Shown here: piece after piece, positions 8,269 to 16,537 of the stretch
Position numbering within the stretch: position 1 is the stretch's first letter
Layout: every line of letters starts with the position of its first letter
Source: Pseudochelatococcus lubricantis
GTDB lineage: Bacteria > Pseudomonadota > Alphaproteobacteria > Rhizobiales > Beijerinckiaceae
Assembly (NCBI RefSeq): GCF_042432495.1
Contig: NZ_JBHLXC010000002.1
Coordinates: 682,001-746,000 of the forward strand
Length of the DNA: 64,000 bases
Direction: 5' to 3'
Position numbers and translations under genes: made by a program
Notes under the pieces: generated by a model
Databases searched by the model: none
What the model was told of the DNA's origin: nothing
The model's input: only the letters and a program-made list of their open reading frames with translations

Positions 8269-9069
8269 TTACTCGGACTGGCGGTTCAGCGCGCTGGCGA
8301 GCAGGCGGCGGCACTCGCGCAGCTCGTCGACAACGGCCTGAAGCTGCTCGCGCGTGCTGCCCGCTAGCTGATAGCTCGGCTCGATCATCCGGTTGATCAC
8401 CGCCGGGCTTCCCTGTGGATTGTTCCTGCGCGCACGCAGCGACAGCGGCCCGGGGGCGTAACGGTCTATGACGGCATCGATTTGCGCCGATGCGCCCGCA
8501 TTGAACTCCGCCTCGTCCGCCTCCGGTATCCGGGCGGCGTGGCCGGCGAAATCAGCGTCATCGGTCGGTGCCGGGGGATCGTCGTCAACGATATCGCCGG
8601 CGGCATCGACCTGGTCATCCGGGTCGTCGGCGGGCCGCCATGCCTGCGCATCCGCATCGTCCTCGCCGCCGGTGAAGGAGGGCGCGCCGGGATCGTGCCC
8701 GTCCGCCGTGAACCCCTCGCCGGTAAGGTGAGACCCCGCCGCATGCCCGGCCGGCGTTGCTGCGAGGGCATCCGAAACTGGCCGTGACGAGCCCTGCGCC
8801 TGCGCGACCAGCCCCTGAACGTGGGCGACGCCCTGTTCCCTGAGGATGCGCTGCACGCCGCGAATGGTGTATCCCGCCCCATACAGGAGATGGCGGATGC
8901 CGCGCAGCAACGCGACATCTTCCGGCCGATAGAAGCGCCGGCCGCCGCCGCGCTTCACAGGCCGAATCTGCGCAAACCGCGTTTCCCAGAAACGCAGCAC
9001 ATGTTGGGGAATATTCAACTCTTCCGCGACTTCGCTGATGGTGCGGAAGGCGTCCGGTCCCTTGGTCAC
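8269..9069 (-). CDS. MerR family transcriptional regulator
   Basis: A 266-residue protein. The N-terminal MerR winged-helix domain has TISEVAEELNIPQHVLRFWE (about residues 11-30) and GRRFYRPEDVALLRGIRHLLY. A long acidic, low-complexity middle (many Asp/Ala/Pro, residues 120-200) leads to a short helical end (REQLQAVVDELRECRRLLASAL). No cysteine metal-binding loop is seen, so metal sensing is unlikely. The gene follows ihfA in most alphaproteobacteria, as here. The start is GTG, with AGGAG six bases upstream. The target is unknown. Confidence 0.9.
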   Translation of the reverse strand: MTKGPDAFRTISEVAEELNIPQHVLRFWETRFAQIRPVKRGGGRRFYRPEDVALLRGIRHLLYGAGYTIRGVQRILREQGVAHVQGLVAQAQGSSRPVSDALAATPAGHAAGSHLTGEGFTADGHDPGAPSFTGGEDDADAQAWRPADDPDDQVDAAGDIVDDDPPAPTDDADFAGHAARIPEADEAEFNAGASAQIDAVIDRYAPGPLSLRARRNNPQGSPAVINRMIEPSYQLAGSTREQLQAVVDELRECRRLLASALNRQSE

Positions 9070-9253
9070 CTGTCACTCCTTCACGCAACAATCCGAATCC
9101 AGGGCCGCCTGCCCGGGATCGCCCCGCGCATCAGTATTGCGCTGCTCGGGAGTTGCGTAAATCCGATATGACACGCGAAACTGTCGCCAGGCTGTCCTAA
9201 GCCCGTCCCGGCGGCATCCGCCACGGCGCGTCGTCGCGGCGGGCCGGCTGCGA

Positions 9254-9571
9254 TCAGTCCTTATCCTTCACTCCCGGCTCCTCGCCGTTGATGCGGGCGC
9301 GCAGGACGTTGGACGGGCGGAAGATCATCACGCGGCGCGGCTCGATCGGTACCTCGACGCCGGTCTTCGGGTTGCGGCCGATGCGCTGGCCCTTGTCGCG
9401 GACGATGAACGACCCGAAAGAGGACAGCTTCACCGTCTCGCCCCGGGCGAGGGTGTCCGAGATTTCGGTCAGCACGGATTCCACCAGTGCCGCCGATTCC
9501 GTCCGCGACAGGCCTATCTTCTGATAGACGACCTCGCAAAGATCCGCTCGTGTTACTGTCCGTCCTGCCAT
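9254..9571 (-). CDS. ihfA: integration host factor subunit alpha
   Basis: A 105-residue HU/IHF DNA-bending protein. The core SSFGSFIVRDKGQRIGRNPKTG and the arm Pro-containing VPIEPRRVMIFRP identify it; the opening TVTRADLCEVVYQKIGLSRTES matches IhfA rather than IhfB or HU. IHF bends DNA sharply in recombination, replication initiation and sigma-54 promoters. The start is the ATG at 9571 (MAGRTVTR); an in-frame extension upstream has no family similarity. It sits between fabH and merR, the standard alphaproteobacterial order, with 184 bases to merR. Confidence 0.95.
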   Translation of the reverse strand: MAGRTVTRADLCEVVYQKIGLSRTESAALVESVLTEISDTLARGETVKLSSFGSFIVRDKGQRIGRNPKTGVEVPIEPRRVMIFRPSNVLRARINGEEPGVKDKD

Positions 9572-9813
9572 CGTCTTCCTTCGCGCGTCAACCGCACGCC
9601 CCCTGTGCAGCAGGCCGCCCGCCCGCAATCCATCGATACACGCCGTTTCGCACGCCGCCTGCCGCAGGCACGCCTTTATCGAACCGGCCCACTGCACGGC
9701 GAAAGCAGCAATCCGCCCGGCAAAACCGGGCGCGTCGCTTCAACCATGATTTTTCACGCTATTCATATCGCCAGCGCCGGTCAATGGCGCAAATCAACTC
9801 AATCGCCTGTTGC

Positions 9814-9843
9814 CTATAGCAGTTTATGGATGCAATCGGACAA
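9814..9843 (-). promoter_or_regulatory. candidate sigma-70 promoter of ihfA
   Basis: Read on the minus strand: TTGTCC (9843-9838), an 18-base spacer and CTATAG (9819-9814). It lies in a locally AT-rich part of the 351-base gap between fabH and ihfA and would give a leader of about 235 bases. The rest of that gap (9572-9922) shows no gene or strong hairpin. Confidence 0.35.
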
Positions 9844-9922
9844 TGTTACGGCCATATGACGACAGTAACGATCAAGGATCACGATCTTGCGCCGCGTATC
9901 GCGGCCCGTCTGCCGGCGGCAT

Positions 9923-10906
9923 CTACCAGCGGATGACGGCGCTGCCCCATGTGAAGCCGCCGCCGAGCGATTCGATCAGCACGAGGTCGCCCTCCCGGAT
10001 GCGCCCGTCCGCCACGGCGACAGACAAGGCAAGCGGGATGGACGCGGCCGAAGTGTTGCCGTGCCGGTCGACGGTAACCACAACTTTCTCGGGCGCGATG
10101 CCGAGCTTTTGCGCGCTGGCGTCGATGATGCGCCGGTTGGCCTGATGCGGCACGAACCAGTCGATGTCGCTCGCGCTGATGCCGAGCGCGTTCAGCGCAT
10201 CCTCGATGACGTCGGTAATCATGCCGACAGCGAAACGGAAGACCTCGCGCCCTTCCATGCGCAGGTGCCCGACGGTGCGCGTGGACCCCGGCCCGCCGTC
10301 CACGAACAGCTTTGAGCGGTGCTGTCCGTCGGAACGCAGATGCGATGTCAGCACGCCGCGGTCCATGATGGATTGGGTGCCGTTCTGCGCCTCCAGCACG
10401 ATCGCGCCGGCGCCGTCGCCGAACAGCACGCAGGTGCCGCGGTCCTCCCAGTCAAGGATGCGCGAGAAGGTTTCCGCGCCGATGACCAGCGCGCGCTTGT
10501 GCGAGCCGGAGGTCAGGAACTTGTCCGCTGTCGCCACCGCGAAAACGAAGCCGGAGCAGACCGCCTGCAGGTCGAAGGCGACTCCGTGATCGATGCCGAG
10601 AGCGTGCTGGATCTGGGTCGCGGTGGCGGGGAAGGTGTAATCGGGCGTCGACGTGGCACAGATAATGAGGTCGATGTCGCTACCGGTCAGTCCCGCCGCA
10701 TTGAGCGCAGCCTGCGCCGCCTTCGTGCCGAGCTGCGACGTCGTCTCGCCCTCCGCCGCGATGTGACGCTGGTGGATTCCGGTGCGCTTGACGATCCAGT
10801 CATCGGACGTATCAACCATGCGAGACAATTCGTCGTTGCTCAGGACGCGCTCCGGCAGGTAGGCGCCGCAACCGCGCACGACAGATCTCAGATTGGCGAG
10901 ATGCAA
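9923..10906 (-). CDS. fabH: beta-ketoacyl-ACP synthase III (FabH)
   Basis: A 327-residue enzyme that starts fatty-acid synthesis by condensing acetyl-CoA with malonyl-ACP. The catalytic triad is intact: Cys about 117 in AVCSGF, His about 254 in VPHQANRRII, and Asn about 284 in RHGNTSAAS. The glycine-rich end GGGFTWGSAVIRW is complete. The start is taken as TTG at 10906, because GGGAG lies nine bases upstream and the product then begins near the conserved RSVVRGCGAYLP. An ATG 54 bases earlier adds an unconserved extension. It lies 117 bases after plsX in the usual DUF177-plsX-fabH order. Confidence 0.96.
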   Translation of the reverse strand: MHLANLRSVVRGCGAYLPERVLSNDELSRMVDTSDDWIVKRTGIHQRHIAAEGETTSQLGTKAAQAALNAAGLTGSDIDLIICATSTPDYTFPATATQIQHALGIDHGVAFDLQAVCSGFVFAVATADKFLTSGSHKRALVIGAETFSRILDWEDRGTCVLFGDGAGAIVLEAQNGTQSIMDRGVLTSHLRSDGQHRSKLFVDGGPGSTRTVGHLRMEGREVFRFAVGMITDVIEDALNALGISASDIDWFVPHQANRRIIDASAQKLGIAPEKVVVTVDRHGNTSAASIPLALSVAVADGRIREGDLVLIESLGGGFTWGSAVIRW

Positions 10907-11023
10907 CGAAAAAACTCCCTCACTGGGCGCTTCGGGGCGCCGGATTATGTATTGGACCATTCACCGGCCGGGGCCGAATCGTCGAATGTTCCGCCATTCA
11001 TGCCTGGAACGGATTCAGGCCGG

Positions 11024-12085
11024 TCAGACGATTCCGTCCGACTCGGAAAGCGCTGGCGCCGCGATTGGCCGTGTCTGTGTCACGCTGTCACGAATACGAT
11101 CGATCAGGCCGAAACGCGACATGTCGTAAGCAAGTTCCACCGCAGCCGCAAATCCGAACGCATCGGTGCCGCCGTGGCTCTTGATGACGATGCCGTTCAG
11201 GCCGAGGAAAATTCCGCCGTTGGAGCGGCGTGGATCGAGCTTTTCCCGCAGCGCGCGGAACGCGCCGCGCGCGAACAGATAGCCGATGCGCGCCATCAGC
11301 GAGCGCTCGATAGCGCTGCGCAGATAAGCCGACACCTGCCGCGCCGTTCCTTCCGCGGCCTTGAGCGCGATGTTGCCAGCAAAACCTTCCGTTACCACGA
11401 CGTCGACTGTGCCCTTGCCCAGGTCGTCGCCCTCGACGAAACCGTGATAGGCGAACTGCTCCGATGCGCTCTCGCGCAGGATGCGGCCGGCCTCTTTCAC
11501 CGCCTCGTTGCCCTTGATTTCCTCCACGCCGACATTGAGGAGGCCGACTGTCGGCTGCTCGATGTCGAAAACGGCGCGCGCAAGGGCCGCGCCCATCACG
11601 GCGAGGTTGACGAGCTGGCGGGCATCCGCGCCGATGGTCGCGCCGATGTCGAGCACGATGCTCTCGCCGCGCAGTGTAGGCCAGATGCCGGCGATCGCCG
11701 GGCGGTCCACCGGCGCCATGGTTTTCAGGCAGAACATCGCCATCGCCATCAGCGCGCCGGTGTTGCCGGCCGAGACCGCCGCGCGCGCTTCGCCGTTCTT
11801 CACCGCCTCGATGGCTTGCCACATCGAAGATTTGTACCGCCCGGCCCGCAGCGCCTGGCTAGGCTTGTCGTCCATGCGGACGAAGACGTCGGTGTGGCGG
11901 ATTTCGGACGCCGCCCGCAGCGCGGGATGCTTGGCCAGCAGCGGCGCGATGACGTTCTCGTCGCCGTAGAGCAGGAAGCGGACGTCCGGCCGCCGCTCCA
12001 GCGCGATGGCCGCGCCGGGAACGACAACGGCAGCGCCGAAGTCACCGCCCATGGCGTCAAGCGCAATCGTGATCGATGCAGGCAT
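11024..12085 (-). CDS. plsX: phosphate acyltransferase PlsX
   Basis: A 353-residue enzyme that makes acyl-phosphate from acyl-ACP, the acyl donor for PlsY in phosphatidic acid synthesis. Family motifs are clear: ITIALDAMGGDFG at the N-terminus, SAGNTGALMAMA in the middle, VVTEGFAGNIALK, and near the end GLNGIVIKSHGGTDAFGFAAAV. Length is normal. The start at 12085 (MPASITIAL) agrees with the family; a GTG 33 bases upstream is also in frame. It is flanked by DUF177 upstream and fabH downstream. Confidence 0.96.
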   Translation of the reverse strand: MPASITIALDAMGGDFGAAVVVPGAAIALERRPDVRFLLYGDENVIAPLLAKHPALRAASEIRHTDVFVRMDDKPSQALRAGRYKSSMWQAIEAVKNGEARAAVSAGNTGALMAMAMFCLKTMAPVDRPAIAGIWPTLRGESIVLDIGATIGADARQLVNLAVMGAALARAVFDIEQPTVGLLNVGVEEIKGNEAVKEAGRILRESASEQFAYHGFVEGDDLGKGTVDVVVTEGFAGNIALKAAEGTARQVSAYLRSAIERSLMARIGYLFARGAFRALREKLDPRRSNGGIFLGLNGIVIKSHGGTDAFGFAAAVELAYDMSRFGLIDRIRDSVTQTRPIAAPALSESDGIV

Positions 12086-12211
12086 AATGAACGTGTCAAA
12101 CTCCAGAATGGCGACCACAAAAGCCGAGTTGCCGCAGCCGACCGGGAAGCACGGCCGGCGGCGGCGAAGGGATGCGCGCTGGCGCGCCAGAACCCATCAT
12201 GCGCCGCAGCT

Positions 12212-12751
12212 CTATTCCTTATTGCCGGAAACGGCCTGCTTCAAGCCCGAGAGGGCGGCAAAGGGCGATTCGTTCCCCGCAACGCCGTCGTCATACAAGA
12301 ATTCCACGCCAGGTTTGCGGGGGTAGGGATCGAGCCCCAGAGCCAGAAACTCCGCCGTCAGGGCGCCGAGATCGATCTGTCCGTCGATCAGGTCGTCGGG
12401 AGCGTCGAGTTCCGATTCGGGATCGCGCGGCTCGCGCGGTTCGGCCTGGGGCAATTCCGGATCGGCGAACATGACCTCCACCTCTTCATGCACGGAGGCA
12501 TCGAAGGGCTCCAGCGAGACCGTGCAGGTCTGCACGATCGCCGCGCGCACGTCGCCCCGCACCGTCACGCGCCGGTCGTTGCCGGAGAGGTGGAAGGCGC
12601 CCGTCAGCGCATGGATGGCGGGAAGATCAAGGAACGCTGCAAGCGCCGCGCGCTCTTCCGGGGTCGTCTCCACGGTAAAGTCCACACCCTCCGGCTTGAG
12701 GTCGGCCACGTTGAACACGCGCTGCAGGGGGAATGATTCGGTGTCCGTCAT
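12212..12751 (-). CDS. yceD: YceD/DUF177 family protein
   Basis: A 179-residue soluble protein. The core VRGDVRAAIVQTCTVSLEPF, with its single conserved Cys, and the acidic tail LIDGQIDLGALTAEFLALGLDPYPRKPG are diagnostic of the YceD (DUF177) family. In gammaproteobacteria it precedes rpmF; in alphaproteobacteria it precedes plsX, as here. The family has been linked to 23S rRNA accumulation, but no activity is established. An excellent ribosome site, GGAGG, lies seven bases before the ATG. Confidence 0.88.
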   Translation of the reverse strand: MTDTESFPLQRVFNVADLKPEGVDFTVETTPEERAALAAFLDLPAIHALTGAFHLSGNDRRVTVRGDVRAAIVQTCTVSLEPFDASVHEEVEVMFADPELPQAEPREPRDPESELDAPDDLIDGQIDLGALTAEFLALGLDPYPRKPGVEFLYDDGVAGNESPFAALSGLKQAVSGNKE

Positions 12752-12820
12752 CGTGGACCTCCATCGGGAAACGGCCGCCGTGGCGGCCCGGTGGCGCCGG
12801 CAGTCGCGGGCGCCGGCTGA

Positions 12821-13366
12821 TCAGCTTCGGGGTGCGTCTGGGAAAAGGGGCGCACCGGACATAATATACGCCAGATCGTAGGTGGTCATTGTTGCATCAG
12901 CATGGCGGATATGGCGGGCGAAGTCAGCGAGATTTCCCGCCTTTTCCCCTGCCGGACGCGAGAGCGCCGCGTGCAGCGCCTCGTCGTCCGCCGCCGCCAG
13001 CGCCTTCTCGAAAACCCGTGCGCGGCCGTAGAAAGTCTCGGCAAAGACTTTCATTTTCTTTGGAACGGACAGGTCGCCGATGCCGATTTCGCGCAGGCTG
13101 CGATCGATTTCCCGGAACAGGATATCAACAAGATCCTGCGCCACGTCGGCGGCCGGCGGAGGCAGGCCGCGCAGCCGGCGCATGGTCAGCACCGTGTGCA
13201 GGGTCAGCGAATCGAATCGCCCTTCCAGCGTATCCGGCACCCCGAAATGCGTGTAGAGGAAGGGCGCGCGGGAAGCGTCCGAGATGCGCCGGTAAAGCGC
13301 CTCAACGGCGCCGGCGTCGCGCTTGCGGCCGAACAATCCGAAAAACATCTCCCCCCGCAGTTTCAT
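12821..13366 (-). CDS. ubiquinol-cytochrome c chaperone (CBP3 family)
   Basis: A protein of about 181 residues related to mitochondrial CBP3, which helps assemble cytochrome b of the bc1 complex. Family features are APFLYTHFGVPDTLEGRFDSLTLHTVLTMRRL near the start, DLVDILFREIDRSLREIGIGDLSVPKKMK in the centre, and FAETFYGRARVFEKAL. It commonly precedes the DUF177-plsX block in Rhizobiales. The start is uncertain: ATG 13366 (MKLRGEMFFG) or ATG 13348 (MFFGLFGRK); neither has well-spaced Shine-Dalgarno bases. It diverges from bamE. Confidence 0.88.
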   Translation of the reverse strand: MKLRGEMFFGLFGRKRDAGAVEALYRRISDASRAPFLYTHFGVPDTLEGRFDSLTLHTVLTMRRLRGLPPPAADVAQDLVDILFREIDRSLREIGIGDLSVPKKMKVFAETFYGRARVFEKALAAADDEALHAALSRPAGEKAGNLADFARHIRHADATMTTYDLAYIMSGAPLFPDAPRS

Positions 13367-13558
13367 CCTGCCTTGCAAATCCTCAACACGCGGGTTACGG
13401 CATGTGCGAGGTATTATGCAAGCACAATGCCGCATGCCTCGCGCCGGGGCAACGCGCCTCCCGCGCGGTTTGCGCCGCACCCGCGCGCGGTCCACAGGGA
13501 CGGTGCGGTCGAGCGGGGGCATCCGGCGTCAGCCGCGTAACAGTCAGGAGACCATCGG

Positions 13559-14149
13559 GTGAGCAACTCTTCGGCCCAAGATTTCGCGTCCCAAGATTCC
13601 GTGTCCCGAGATTCCGTGTCCCGAGATTCCGAGTCCAACGGTTCGACGACCGCGCGCGCTGCGGCCGCAGGCGGTGTCCCGGCGAAGCGTCGCCTGCGGC
13701 TGATGCACCTGTCGGCGGCGGTGCTGGCCCTTTCCCTGGCAGGCGGGCTTGCCGCCTGCGGCAGCAGCGAGACGATCTCGCGCGGCTATGTCATCGACGA
13801 AAGCGCGCTGGCCCGCATCACGCCCGGCACCAGCGTCGAGCAGGTGCTCACCATTCTCGGCACGCCCTCGACCGTCTCGACCGTCGGCAACAAGACATTC
13901 TACTACATCAGCCAGAAGCTGCAGCGCACCGTGCAGTTCATCGAGCCGCGCATCGTCGACCAGCGTGTGGTGGCGATCTACTTCAACCAGGCGTTCAAGG
14001 TGGAGCGCGTCGCCCACTACGGCCTGAAGGATGGCGTCGTCTTCGATTTCATCAGCCGCACCACGCCGACCAGCGGCTCCGAGCAGAGCTTCCTCGGCCA
14101 ATTGTTCCGCGGCGGCGGCACCTCCTTCACGCCCGGCCTCGGCCTCTGA
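13559..14149 (+). CDS. bamE: outer-membrane lipoprotein BamE (SmpA/OmlA family)
   Basis: A 196-residue lipoprotein component of the BAM outer-membrane protein assembly machine. The signal core LSAAVLALSLAGGLAAC ends in a lipobox with Cys67. The mature domain has the BamE pattern: ITPGTSVEQVLTILGTPST, then FYYISQKLQRTVQF and VVAIYFNQAFKVERV. The GTG start has AGGAG eight bases upstream. It gives an unusual 41-residue Ser/Asp/Arg-rich region before the basic part of the signal peptide (KRRLRLMH). Most of that extension is a pentapeptide repeat. No better in-frame start exists except an ATG at 13703, which would remove all the signal peptide's positive charge. In many relatives the gene is divergent from the bc1 chaperone, as here. 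Confidence 0.88.
   Translation: MSNSSAQDFASQDSVSRDSVSRDSESNGSTTARAAAAGGVPAKRRLRLMHLSAAVLALSLAGGLAACGSSETISRGYVIDESALARITPGTSVEQVLTILGTPSTVSTVGNKTFYYISQKLQRTVQFIEPRIVDQRVVAIYFNQAFKVERVAHYGLKDGVVFDFISRTTPTSGSEQSFLGQLFRGGGTSFTPGLGL
13574..13633 (+). repeat. four 15-bp tandem repeats at the start of bamE
   Basis: Four 15-base units at 13574, 13589, 13604 and 13619, each close to TCCCGAGATTCCGTG. They encode AQDFA, SQDSV, SRDSV and SRDSE. The unit length keeps the reading frame, so copy-number change would not disrupt the gene. Confidence 0.9.
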
Positions 14150-14152
14150 GAG

Positions 14153-14250
14153 CGCGCTCCGATCAGATGGACTCATCTGATCGATCAGAACTCGCTCAAA
14201 ATAAGGAATCGAGAATCTGTCCTGTTTCAACGTAAACAGGACAGATTCTA
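14153..14250 (-). repeat. dispersed palindromic repeat, copy B (inverted)
   Basis: The inverted partner of the element at 5411-5497. The 16-bp arms are at 14212-14227 and 14234-14249, with the 6-base loop between. About 58 bases are identical to copy A; the distal part differs but again forms a hairpin, GATCAGATG/CATCTGATC (14161-14169 and 14174-14182). It lies between bamE and the convergent EamA gene and may end transcription on both strands. Confidence 0.85.
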
Positions 14251-14267
14251 GCCCCGCACTGCTGGGT

Positions 14268-15134
14268 TCAGGGCCGGTTGGCGATGGCGACGCCCACGGC
14301 GGATATCGCCATGCCGGCGATCTGGACGGTCTCCAGCGTTTCCCCGAACAGGAAGAACGCCATCAGCGCCGACACTGGCGGCACCAGATAGAGCAGGGCG
14401 GCGACGCCCGCGACCGCGCCCTGCCTGATCAGGAAGAGCAGCAGCGTGATGGCGCCCACGGAAAGGCCCAGCACTGCCCACACAAGGCCGATCCACATCT
14501 CCGTCGTGCCGTCGAGGCGCAAATCCTCGGTCAGCAGCGCCAGCGGCAGCAGAAACGCGACACCGCCGATGAACTGGACCGCGGCGTTGGTGCGCAGGTC
14601 CGACGACGCGGCGGTGCGCTTCTGCCAGACGGTGCCGAGCGTCATCGAGACCATGCCGGCGAGGGCCACCAGCATTGCCGCAGGCGGCAGGGCGGAGGCC
14701 TCCCCGATGCGGGGAAACAGCACCAGCAGCGCGCCGGCGAAGCCCAGTACGATGCCGAACCAGCGCTGGCCGGAAACCCGCTCCCCCAACAGCGGCACGG
14801 ACAGGATACCCGTGAGCAGCGGCTGCAGCCCCATGATCAGCGCCACGATGCCGGCGGGCAGGCCGTGCTTGGTGGCCCAGAACGTCGCACCCAGATAGCA
14901 GCCCTGCATCAGCACGCCGGCGACGAAGGCGTTGAACCAGTGGCGTGGCGTCGTCGGCCATCTGGCGCCGACCGCGAGCGCGATCAGTATGAATACCGCC
15001 GCCGCCAGCGCACAGCGCAACGCGAGGAACGTCATCGGATCGGCATGCGGCGCCACGAGCCGGGCAACGATAAAGCCCGTCGCCCAGATGACGACGAAGA
15101 ACGCCGGAACGGCGCGCGCGAGGGCGGGGCTCAT
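14268..15134 (-). CDS. EamA/DMT family transporter
   Basis: A 288-residue inner-membrane protein with ten predicted helices in two EamA repeats. The first starts FFVVIWATGFIVARLVAPHADPM; the second includes AMLVALAGMVSMTLGTVWQKR and ends LFGETLETVQIAGMAISAVGV. This is the usual drug/metabolite exporter layout; the substrate cannot be inferred. The start at 15134 gives an ATGA overlap with the argH stop, indicating translational coupling, and a longer start at 15152 is possible. It is the last gene of tal-pncB-argH-eamA. Confidence 0.88.
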   Translation of the reverse strand: MSPALARAVPAFFVVIWATGFIVARLVAPHADPMTFLALRCALAAAVFILIALAVGARWPTTPRHWFNAFVAGVLMQGCYLGATFWATKHGLPAGIVALIMGLQPLLTGILSVPLLGERVSGQRWFGIVLGFAGALLVLFPRIGEASALPPAAMLVALAGMVSMTLGTVWQKRTAASSDLRTNAAVQFIGGVAFLLPLALLTEDLRLDGTTEMWIGLVWAVLGLSVGAITLLLFLIRQGAVAGVAALLYLVPPVSALMAFFLFGETLETVQIAGMAISAVGVAIANRP

Positions 15135-16537
15135 AAACGGTCTTTCCACCACGCGACCTGCGCCGCCACCTGCTCCGGAGCGGTGCCGCCAAAGCTCCTG
15201 CGCGAGCGCACCGAGTTCTGCACGCCCAGTACCTCACGGACATCCGCCGTGATGCCGGCTTCCACCGCCTGGAATGCGTCGAGCGGCAGTTCCTCCAGGC
15301 CGACGCCGCGCCGCTCCGCTTCCGCGACGAGCCGCCCGGTGACGTGGTGCGCCTCCCGGAACGGCATGTTAAGGCTGCGCACCAGCCAGTCGGCGAGGTC
15401 GGTGGCTGTGGAGAAGCCGGCGCCGGCGGCGGCGGCCATGCGCGCGGGCACCGGCTGCAGATCCTCCACCATGCCGGTCGTGGCGGCGAGCACCAGTTCG
15501 AGCGTATCGGCGGCGTCGAACAGTTGCTCCTTGTCCTCCTGCATGTCCTTGGAATAGGTCAGCGGCAGGCCCTTCATCACGGTGAGCAGCGCGACGAGCG
15601 AGCCGAAGACGCGCCCCGTCTTGCCGCGCACCAGCTCGGCCGCATCCGGGTTCTTCTTCTGCGGCATGATGCTGGAGCCGGTGGTCCAACGGTCAGACAG
15701 GCGCACGAAACCGAACTGGGCCGTCATCCACAGCACGATTTCCTCGGCGAAGCGTGACAGGTGCATCGCGCAGATCGAGGCGGCGGACAGATATTCCAGA
15801 ATGAAGTCGCGATCCGATACCGAATCGAGCGAGTTGCGCGTCGGCCCGTCGAAGCCAAGCGCCAGCGCTGTCGCGTGGCGGTCGATGGGAAACGAGGTGC
15901 CCGCAAGAGCGGCCGCGCCGAGCGGGCATTCGTTCAGCCGGCTGCGGGAATCGCGGAAACGGCTGCGGTCGCGCCCCAGCATCTCGACATAGGCGAGAAG
16001 ATGATGGCCGAAGGTGACGGGCTGGGCGCTCTGCAGATGCGTGAAGCCCGGCATCACGGTATCCGTGTTTCGCTCCGCCTGCGTGACGAGCGCGCGCATC
16101 AGGCCGGTGATCTGGGCGACGGCGCGGTCGTGTGCCTCGCGCACCCACAGGCGCACGTCGGTCGCCACCTGGTCGTTGCGGCTGCGCGCGGTATGCAGGC
16201 GCCCGGCCGGTTCCCCGGCGATCTCCTTCAGCCGCGATTCGACATTCATGTGAATGTCTTCCAGCGCCGTCCTGAAATCGAAGGTGCCTGCCTCGATCTC
16301 GGCTTGCACCTTCCGGAGCCCGGCGTGGATCGCGTCGCGGTCGTCGTGCCCGATGATGCCTTGCGCCGCGAGCATGTCGCTGTGTGCGAGCGAGCCGCGG
16401 ATGTCCTGGTCCGCCAGCCGCTTGTCGAAGCCGATGGAGGCGTTGATCGCTTCCATCAGCGCGGCGGGGGAGGCGGCGAAACGCCCGCCCCACATCGCGT
16501 TCGACTGGTCTTTCTTCCCGCTACCTTCCGACATCAC
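15131..16537 (-). CDS. argH: argininosuccinate lyase
   Basis: A 468-residue enzyme that cleaves argininosuccinate to arginine and fumarate, the last step of arginine synthesis. The fumarase/aspartase signature GSSIMPQKKNP is intact near residue 287. HTARSRNDQVATDVRLW and GFTHLQSAQPVTFGHHLLAY supply further active-site residues. Either GTG 16537 or ATG 16534 could start it; both touch the pncB stop. The 3' end overlaps the EamA gene by four bases. No other arginine gene is nearby. The neighbours point to a housekeeping operon, not an arginine regulon. Confidence 0.97.
   Translation of the reverse strand: MMSEGSGKKDQSNAMWGGRFAASPAALMEAINASIGFDKRLADQDIRGSLAHSDMLAAQGIIGHDDRDAIHAGLRKVQAEIEAGTFDFRTALEDIHMNVESRLKEIAGEPAGRLHTARSRNDQVATDVRLWVREAHDRAVAQITGLMRALVTQAERNTDTVMPGFTHLQSAQPVTFGHHLLAYVEMLGRDRSRFRDSRSRLNECPLGAAALAGTSFPIDRHATALALGFDGPTRNSLDSVSDRDFILEYLSAASICAMHLSRFAEEIVLWMTAQFGFVRLSDRWTTGSSIMPQKKNPDAAELVRGKTGRVFGSLVALLTVMKGLPLTYSKDMQEDKEQLFDAADTLELVLAATTGMVEDLQPVPARMAAAAGAGFSTATDLADWLVRSLNMPFREAHHVTGRLVAEAERRGVGLEELPLDAFQAVEAGITADVREVLGVQNSVRSRRSFGGTAPEQVAAQVAWWKDRL

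Noticed and set aside
10319..12736. 805-codon open frame on plus, antisense to fabH, plsX and DUF177
   Set aside because: Spans three conserved minus-strand genes and two intergenic gaps, has no motif and no ribosome site.
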